Origin: Emcibacter sp.
GTDB taxonomy: Bacteria > Pseudomonadota > Alphaproteobacteria > Sphingomonadales > Emcibacteraceae
DNA length: 64,000 nucleotides
Assembly (NCBI GenBank): GCA_021741205.1
Contig: JAIOYI010000001.1
Span: 186,001 to 250,000 of the forward strand
Direction: 5' to 3'
The notes under the pieces were generated by a model, which saw only the letters and a list, made by a program, of their open reading frames with translations, was not told where the DNA came from and made no database searches. Positions 58,938 through 64,000 of the stretch are shown in pieces. Within the stretch, counting starts at the first letter, position 1. Every line of letters begins with the position of its first letter. The position numbers were made by a program, and so were the translations under genes.

Positions 58938-59720
58938 CTATCCTTGGCGTTCAACCATCATACGTTTGATTTCGGCGATGGCCTTGGCGGGATTTAGTCC
59001 CTTTGGACAGGTGGACGTGCAATTCATAATCGTGTGACAACGATAGAGTCTGAAGGGATCTTCTAGATCATCCAATCTCTCCCCCGTGGCCTCATCACGG
59101 CTATCAATCAACCAACGATAGGCTTGCAATAATACGGCAGGGCCAAGATATTTATCACTGTTCCACCAATAGCTCGGACAGCTGGTTGAACAGCTCGCAC
59201 AAAGCACACATTCATAAAGCCCGTCCAGTTTGGCTCGGTCTTCGGGGCTTTGCAGCCGTTCCACACCACTTGGAGTTGGGCTCACCGTTTGCATCCAAGG
59301 TTTGATGGAGGCATATTGGGCATAGAAATTGGTCAGGTCCGGTACCAGATCCTTCACCACCTTCATGTGGGGCAAGGGATAGATATTGATGTCGCCCTTG
59401 ATGTCGCCGCTTGCCTTAGTACAGGCGAGCGTATTGGTTCCCGCAATATTCATAGCGCAAGACCCGCACACACCCTCACGACAAGAGCGTCTAAAGGTAA
59501 GGGTCGGATCAATTTCATCTTTAATCTTGATCAAACCGTCAAGAACCATAGGTCCGCACTTGTCCATATCCACTTCATAGGTGTCAATACTTGGGTTTTC
59601 ACCGCTTTCCTCGTTCCAACGATAGATATTAAATTTGCGGATATTTTTCGCACCGCCCTCTACCTTGAAATATTTTCCCTTTTTAATCGTGGAATTTGCA
59701 GGAAGTCTAAATTCAGCCAT
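58938..59720 (-). CDS. sdhB: Succinate dehydrogenase iron-sulfur subunit
   Basis: Electron-transfer subunit of complex II. 260 aa. The [2Fe-2S] ligands are in [14 protein letters not shown] and a later Cys of NTLAC; [4Fe-4S] and [3Fe-4S] ligands are in [16 protein letters not shown] and [17 protein letters not shown]. Follows sdhA by 17 bp and ends the sdhCDAB operon, with a strong terminator just after it. Confidence 0.97.
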   Translation of the reverse strand: MAEFRLPANSTIKKGKYFKVEGGAKNIRKFNIYRWNEESGENPSIDTYEVDMDKCGPMVLDGLIKIKDEIDPTLTFRRSCREGVCGSCAMNIAGTNTLACTKASGDIKGDINIYPLPHMKVVKDLVPDLTNFYAQYASIKPWMQTVSPTPSGVERLQSPEDRAKLDGLYECVLCASCSTSCPSYWWNSDKYLGPAVLLQAYRWLIDSRDEATGERLDDLEDPFRLYRCHTIMNCTSTCPKGLNPAKAIAEIKRMMVERQG

Positions 59721-59737
59721 TTTCTATCATCCTTCCC

Positions 59738-61525
59738 TTAATAAACCCGTGCTTTTGGTTTGATATATTCAATGTCATCGGTCAAGGTATAGTCATGCAC
59801 TGGACGATACTCGATACGAACTTTGCCTTCTTCTAGCCAAGCCGAGGTATGTTTCATCCAGTCCTTATCATTGCGGTCTGGGTGGTCTTCCCGAGCATGT
59901 GCCCCTCTGCTCTCGGTACGGTTTGCTGCACAATGCATGGTGGTTACCGCCTGCATCAAAAGATTTTCAAGTTCCAACGTCTCAATAAGATCACTGTTCC
60001 AGACCAATGTGCGGTCCGTGGTTTTCACATCCGAAAGAAGGGCATAAATCTCATCAATCTTTGTCTTACCCTCGTCCAGAACATCCTGCGTGCGGAATAC
60101 GGCACAATTGCTTTGCATGATGCGCTGCATCTTATCTCGAATAACAGCCGTTGACGTCTTGCCGTTAGCATTCAGATATTTATCAAGCCGTGAAAGGGCA
60201 AAATCTGCATGATCATCAGGCAATGGTTCATGCGCCACATCGGGCTTAACGACCTCGGCCACCCGTTGTGCCGCTGCCCGTCCAAAGACCACAAGGTCAA
60301 TAAGACTGTTGGAGCCAAGGCGATTAGCCCCATGAACAGAAACGCAGGCCGCCTCACCCACCGCCATAAGGCCGGGAACGACCCTGTCGGGATTATCCTT
60401 TGCGGGATTTAAAACCTCGCCCCGATAATTGGTTGGAATACCGCCCATGTTATAATGCGCCGTTGGCACCACAGGAATAGGTTGTTTTGTCACATCAACG
60501 CCTGCAAAAATATGCGCCGATTCAGAAATACCTGGTAGACGTTCATGAAGAATTTCTGGCGATAGATGATCAAGATGCAAAAAGATATGATCCTTATGTT
60601 CGCCGACACCACGTCCCTCGGTGATTTCCACCGACATGGCCCGACTGACCACATCACGGGAAGCAAGGTCTTTTGCAGACGGTGCATAGCGTTCCATAAA
60701 ACGTTCGCCCTCAGAATTGACCAAATAGCCGCCTTCACCGCGTGCACCTTCGGTAATGAGCACTCCCGCCCCATAGACGCCCGTTGGGTGGAATTGGACA
60801 AATTCAAGGTCTTGCAGGGGAAGTCCCGCCCGCAGCACCATACCGCCGCCATCACCCGTACAGGTATGGGCCGAGGTAGCCGAGAAATAGATGCGGTTAT
60901 AACCGCCCGTGGCAAGAACCGTGGTATGAGACCGGAACCGATGCAATTTTCCCGTATTCATATCAAGACAAATCGCCCCCCGACATTCGCCGTCCACCAT
61001 AATCAAATCAATGGCAAAATATTCCACGTAAAAGTCGGTGTCATATTTCAGAGATTGTTGATAAAGAGAATGCAGCATGGCATGGCCCGTCCGATCTGCT
61101 GCCGCGCAGGTGCGCTGTGCAGGGGCACCCTCACCAAATTCTGTGGTCATGCCACCAAAAGGACGCTGATAAATTTTACCGTCTTCGGTTCGGGAAAAGG
61201 GCACCCCAAAATGTTCCAGCTCATAAACCGCCTTTGGGGCTTCGCGAACCATATATTCAATAGCGTCCTGATCCCCAAGCCAATCAGAACCCTTAACCGT
61301 GTCATACATATGCCACTGCCAATTATCAGGTCCCATATTACCAAGGGAGGCCGCAATACCGCCCTGAGCCGCAACTGTATGTGAGCGGGTTGGAAATACT
61401 TTTGAAATACAGGCCGTCTTTAGACCTGATTCGGCAATGCCCATAGCAGCCCGAAGTCCAGCGCCACCTGCACCAATAACAATAGCGTCATAAACGTGAT
61501 CTATTAATTCATATGTCTTGCTCAT
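59738..61525 (-). CDS. sdhA: Succinate dehydrogenase flavoprotein subunit
   Basis: Oxidises succinate to fumarate with covalently bound FAD. 595 aa. FAD fold [16 protein letters not shown], the FAD-linked His in [18 protein letters not shown], the active-site [10 protein letters not shown] and [11 protein letters not shown], and the C-terminal RPVHDYTL. Follows sdhD by 11 bp. Confidence 0.97.
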   Translation of the reverse strand: MSKTYELIDHVYDAIVIGAGGAGLRAAMGIAESGLKTACISKVFPTRSHTVAAQGGIAASLGNMGPDNWQWHMYDTVKGSDWLGDQDAIEYMVREAPKAVYELEHFGVPFSRTEDGKIYQRPFGGMTTEFGEGAPAQRTCAAADRTGHAMLHSLYQQSLKYDTDFYVEYFAIDLIMVDGECRGAICLDMNTGKLHRFRSHTTVLATGGYNRIYFSATSAHTCTGDGGGMVLRAGLPLQDLEFVQFHPTGVYGAGVLITEGARGEGGYLVNSEGERFMERYAPSAKDLASRDVVSRAMSVEITEGRGVGEHKDHIFLHLDHLSPEILHERLPGISESAHIFAGVDVTKQPIPVVPTAHYNMGGIPTNYRGEVLNPAKDNPDRVVPGLMAVGEAACVSVHGANRLGSNSLIDLVVFGRAAAQRVAEVVKPDVAHEPLPDDHADFALSRLDKYLNANGKTSTAVIRDKMQRIMQSNCAVFRTQDVLDEGKTKIDEIYALLSDVKTTDRTLVWNSDLIETLELENLLMQAVTTMHCAANRTESRGAHAREDHPDRNDKDWMKHTSAWLEEGKVRIEYRPVHDYTLTDDIEYIKPKARVY

Positions 61526-61536
61526 GTCTTAAAGCC

Positions 61537-61911
61537 TTACAATGCAATTTTTAAAATGAAAAAGACAGATGCCGCCATAAGAATCGTGCATCCATACAAA
61601 ATGAAGAACTGAAGGAAAGTTTTAATCTTCACAGAAACAATATAGTCTTCCACAACGCTCTGTAGTCCAAGACGCAAATGGTGGAGTGCCGTGACAAGAT
61701 ATATCATCATGATCACCGCCACAAAAGGGGAAGACAACCATGCCTTAACCGTAAAATAATCCGCATGGATCATTTGGACGATTGAGGCCAAAAACCAGAT
61801 CGTCAAGGGCACTAAGGCAATAGCGGTAATTTTTTGAGTCCACCAGTGATGGGTACCGTTTTTTGCGGAACCAAGACCACGAACTTTACCGATTGGGGTT
61901 CTTAAACTCAT
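61537..61911 (-). CDS. sdhD: Succinate dehydrogenase membrane anchor subunit
   Basis: Second membrane anchor of complex II. 124 aa with three transmembrane helices. SLRTPIGKVRGLGSAKNGTHHWWTQK at the start and HHLRLGLQSVVEDY later are the alphaproteobacterial SdhD pattern; the His of ALHHLRLG and the Asp/Tyr of EDYI line the quinone/haem site in relatives. The ATG at 61911 has GGGAG upstream; an extension to 61950 overlaps sdhC and is rejected. Confidence 0.93.
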   Translation of the reverse strand: MSLRTPIGKVRGLGSAKNGTHHWWTQKITAIALVPLTIWFLASIVQMIHADYFTVKAWLSSPFVAVIMMIYLVTALHHLRLGLQSVVEDYIVSVKIKTFLQFFILYGCTILMAASVFFILKIAL

Positions 61912-61922
61912 ACCAATTCTCC

Positions 61923-62309
61923 CTATATCAAACCGTAACCGATGAGCCAAACCAGTGCGGTTATCACAATCGTACCCGTTATCACCAGAATATTACCTCG
62001 CATGATACCTTCGGGAGAGAAGCCTCTTCCCATATCCCACGTTAAGAATCGGATGCCATTACAAAGATGCAACGCCTGTGCCGCCGTAAAGCCAAATAAG
62101 ATAAGTTTTCCCAGAGCACTGCCCATACAAAGCTGAAATGAGGCATATTCATCCGGCCCAAGGGATAAGGCCACGAGCCACCAGAGCAAAAGCAATGCTC
62201 CACCCGTAAGACTAACACCCATAACTCTATGCGTGATAGACAACAGCATATGGATGCCCCATTTATAAATTTGAAGATGTGGCGCGGTTGGACGCTTTGT
62301 AATAGCCAT
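61923..62309 (-). CDS. sdhC: Succinate dehydrogenase cytochrome b556 subunit
   Basis: Haem b and quinone-binding anchor. 128 aa, three helices. RPTAPHLQIYKW, SITHRVMGVSL (quinone-site Ser/Arg) and ALHLCNGIRFLTWDMG; the His of ALHLCNG aligns with the E. coli haem ligand His84, while the following conserved His (IRH) is Phe here. First gene of the operon, with AAGGGAG upstream of the ATG. Confidence 0.94.
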   Translation of the reverse strand: MAITKRPTAPHLQIYKWGIHMLLSITHRVMGVSLTGGALLLLWWLVALSLGPDEYASFQLCMGSALGKLILFGFTAAQALHLCNGIRFLTWDMGRGFSPEGIMRGNILVITGTIVITALVWLIGYGLI

Positions 62310-62425
62310 GTACTGCTCCCTTTTGACTGAACTTAGGCCTTATCAACTGATCAATTAGACATTGTTCTTAAAACGATTATCTGCTCTGCGCAAGGACAAG
62401 GATTAAATAAACATAAATAATTTTT

Positions 62426-63496
62426 CTATAACGGCTGTTTTAGACCTTTTCGGGGGATCAATAGCCAAATATCCAAATCCAGCAAAACCGCCTTATCATA
62501 TTTTCCATCGTCATTTTTATAGGTAAAATCATCGGATGTCTTGTCTTTGAGTGCCACGAGTCTGCATCTGAGCGCCCCTATATCCTGACGTCCGTCTATT
62601 TCTGCCTTATCCAAAATTTCAGACCAAGCATAAACCGTGTCTCCTGCTAGGCAGGGATTGACATGCCGTCCCCCATTGATGGCCACTATATTCTGTCCAT
62701 TGGCAAGGCCGTTAAAGCTCAAAGCCCTTGCCAGAGAAATAACATGACCACCATAAACTATACGTTCACCGAGCCGACCCTCTTTCATGGCGTGGAGGTT
62801 AAAATGCACCTTGGCCGTATTTTGATAAAGCCGCGTGGCCAGCATATGACCCTCTGCCTCAATTGTCATACCGTCCACATGACTGATCTTTTCCCCAACA
62901 TCATAATCTTCCCAGTACAATTCCGATCCTGCAAGAACACCGTCATATGTCTGGTATTTCAAGCCTTCAGGAATCACCAAATTCTCTGCAGACACCGCAT
63001 CTGACAATTCGGGAATAATGGTCTGGACAGCAGGGCTATGTTCATCACGTTTATTAATCATGACCCAACGGACATATTCAATGACCACATCGCCCCTTTG
63101 GTTGAATCCTTGGGTTCGCACATAAACATTACCCGTTTTACCGTTTGAATTTTCTTTCAGGCCAATTACTTTGCTTGTGGCCGAAATGGTATCATTGGGA
63201 TAAACGGATTGCAAAAAACGACAATCCGCATAGCCAAGATTGGCCACCGCATTAATGGAAATATCGGGAACCGTTTTGCCAAAAACAATATGAAAAGCCA
63301 GAAAATCATCAATGGGTGAACGGGTAAGTCCCGACTGCTGTGCAAAAAAATCAGAGGATTGCAATGCAAAGCGCATCCCGTAAAGGGCAGAATACAAGCT
63401 CACATCCCCCACCGTCACTGTTCGGGGCGTGGCGTGGCGCATTATTTTACCTAAAGTAAAATCTTCAAAATAATTACCCTGAAAACTTTTGGACAT
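62426..63496 (-). CDS. mch: Mesaconyl-CoA hydratase (beta-methylmalyl-CoA dehydratase)
   Basis: Interconverts mesaconyl-CoA and beta-methylmalyl-CoA in the ethylmalonyl-CoA pathway for acetate assimilation. 356 aa double MaoC/hotdog protein. GNYFEDFTLGKI, HATPRTVTVGDVSLYSALYG, FHIVFGKTVPDISINA, a second hotdog with RIVYGGHVISLARALSF, and DTVYAWSEILDK match the Rhodobacter enzyme closely, as recalled. The same-strand malyl-CoA lyase/thioesterase gene lies directly upstream (one-base spacing). Downstream gap before sdhC is 116 bp. Confidence 0.9.
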   Translation of the reverse strand: MSKSFQGNYFEDFTLGKIMRHATPRTVTVGDVSLYSALYGMRFALQSSDFFAQQSGLTRSPIDDFLAFHIVFGKTVPDISINAVANLGYADCRFLQSVYPNDTISATSKVIGLKENSNGKTGNVYVRTQGFNQRGDVVIEYVRWVMINKRDEHSPAVQTIIPELSDAVSAENLVIPEGLKYQTYDGVLAGSELYWEDYDVGEKISHVDGMTIEAEGHMLATRLYQNTAKVHFNLHAMKEGRLGERIVYGGHVISLARALSFNGLANGQNIVAINGGRHVNPCLAGDTVYAWSEILDKAEIDGRQDIGALRCRLVALKDKTSDDFTYKNDDGKYDKAVLLDLDIWLLIPRKGLKQPL

Positions 63497-64000
63497 TTAA
63501 CCCTCCATCGCTTTTATGGCATCCGCCAGAGTGACCAAACGCTTAGCATTCTCCACATGTAGGTTTTCAATAAGCTTACCCTCTACAAGGACAACACCCT
63601 TGCCCTCTTGTTCGGCCTGACGGAAGGCCTCGATGATCTTTTTTGAATATTCTATATCAGCATCCGATGGGGCAAAAACATCATTGGCCGCCTCCAGTTG
63701 ATTTGGGTGAATAAGGGTTTTACCATCAAAGCCAAACTCCAATCCCTGCACACAGCTTTCCCGAAAACCCTCCGTATCATTAAGGTCAAGATAGACCCCG
63801 TCAATAATTTCAATATTTTCCGCCCTTGCCGCCAAAATACACAGCCCAAGGCTTGTGATAACGGGGAGGCGCATTGTGGTATGATGAGCATGCAAATCTT
63901 TGACAAGATCACTGGTTCCCATGACAAAACAGGTAAGACGATCTGAACTTGCCGCAATTTCATGAGCCCGCAGCATGGCGCGCGGTGTTTCCATCATGCA
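63497..64000 (-). CDS. HpcH/HpaI aldolase family: malyl-CoA thioesterase/lyase (Mcl2-like), partial
   Basis: C-terminal part of a CitE-like protein; the gene continues past the window end. The visible 166 residues hold the METPRAMLRAHEIA region, VMGTSDLVKDL, SLGLCILAARAENIEIIDGVYLDLND, GFDGKTLIHPNQ and the tail VEGKLIENLHVENAKRL. This is closest from memory to Rhodobacter Mcl2, the (3S)-malyl-CoA thioesterase of the ethylmalonyl-CoA pathway, rather than to the Mcl1 lyase. Co-transcribed with mch. The full length is needed to separate the two. Confidence 0.85.
   Translation of the reverse strand, partial: CMMETPRAMLRAHEIAASSDRLTCFVMGTSDLVKDLHAHHTTMRLPVITSLGLCILAARAENIEIIDGVYLDLNDTEGFRESCVQGLEFGFDGKTLIHPNQLEAANDVFAPSDADIEYSKKIIEAFRQAEQEGKGVVLVEGKLIENLHVENAKRLVTLADAIKAMEG

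Noticed and set aside
60566-61384. Plus-strand frame of 272 codons
   Set aside because: Antisense to sdhA, which is intact and well conserved.

Overview
The window is a gene-dense, fairly AT-rich stretch of an alphaproteobacterial chromosome, almost all of it housekeeping. The lineage call rests on gene order and family subtype: aroA-cmk-rpsA-ihfB-lapA-pyrF-trpFBA-accD-folC, trxA-addA-addB-tsaE, ahcY next to a DivL-like kinase, HPr/EIIA/rapZ/short hprK/chvG/chvI next to pckA, and an mdh-sucCD-sucAB-lpd block near sdhCDAB and ethylmalonyl-CoA pathway genes. The genus cannot be fixed from sequence alone. The low GC and the metabolism would suit a marine, non-rhizobial alphaproteobacterium, but that is a guess.

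Layout. 1-9.1 kb: the N-terminus of a TonB-dependent receptor (cut by the window edge), a divergent aldehyde dehydrogenase, a FIST-domain (NosP-like) sensor translationally coupled to a hybrid histidine kinase, a convergent NarL/FixJ-type regulator, and two acyl-CoA ligases, one AlkK-like. This reads as a regulated aldehyde/fatty-acid uptake and activation block. 9.2-20.4 kb: tRNA-Ala(GGC), a TIGR02300 acidic zinc-ribbon protein, then the long rightward aromatic/pyrimidine/tryptophan/malonyl-CoA/folate series. 20.4-31.8 kb (leftward): trxA, addA, addB, tsaE, a large PAS kinase whose phosphoacceptor histidine is tyrosine (the DivL hallmark), and ahcY. 31.9-38.3 kb: a regulatory PTS remnant with RapZ and minimal HprK, the ChvG/ChvI two-component system, and divergent pckA. 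38.4-45.4 kb: smaller accessory genes (J-domain protein, TPR-methyltransferase, M20 peptidase, VOC protein, CYTH protein, class V aminotransferase, MAPEG protein, ArsR regulator). A 138-bp near-perfect direct repeat here carries a duplicate of the CYTH gene's 3' end. 45.5-48.6 kb: divergent glpK/glpD around a palindrome. 48.6-64 kb (leftward): lpd, odhB, sucA, sucD, sucC, mdh, zapE, sdhB, sdhA, sdhD, sdhC, mesaconyl-CoA hydratase and a malyl-CoA lyase/thioesterase cut by the window end.

Together the genes describe an aerobic heterotroph that activates fatty acids and aldehydes to acyl-CoA, burns acetyl-CoA through a complete lower TCA branch, probably assimilates C2 units by the ethylmalonyl-CoA pathway, uses glycerol, and makes PEP by ATP-type PEPCK. 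Its envelope and carbon status are sensed by ChvGI and a regulatory PTS, and its cell cycle is probably of the CtrA/DivL type. I found no CRISPR array, prophage, transposase or recognisable secondary-metabolite cluster. The most notable items are the Tyr-for-His DivL-like kinase, the CYTH 3'-end duplication flanking a VOC gene, the NosP/NahK-like module beside aldehyde/fatty-acid genes, and a possible small RNA between zapE and sdhB.
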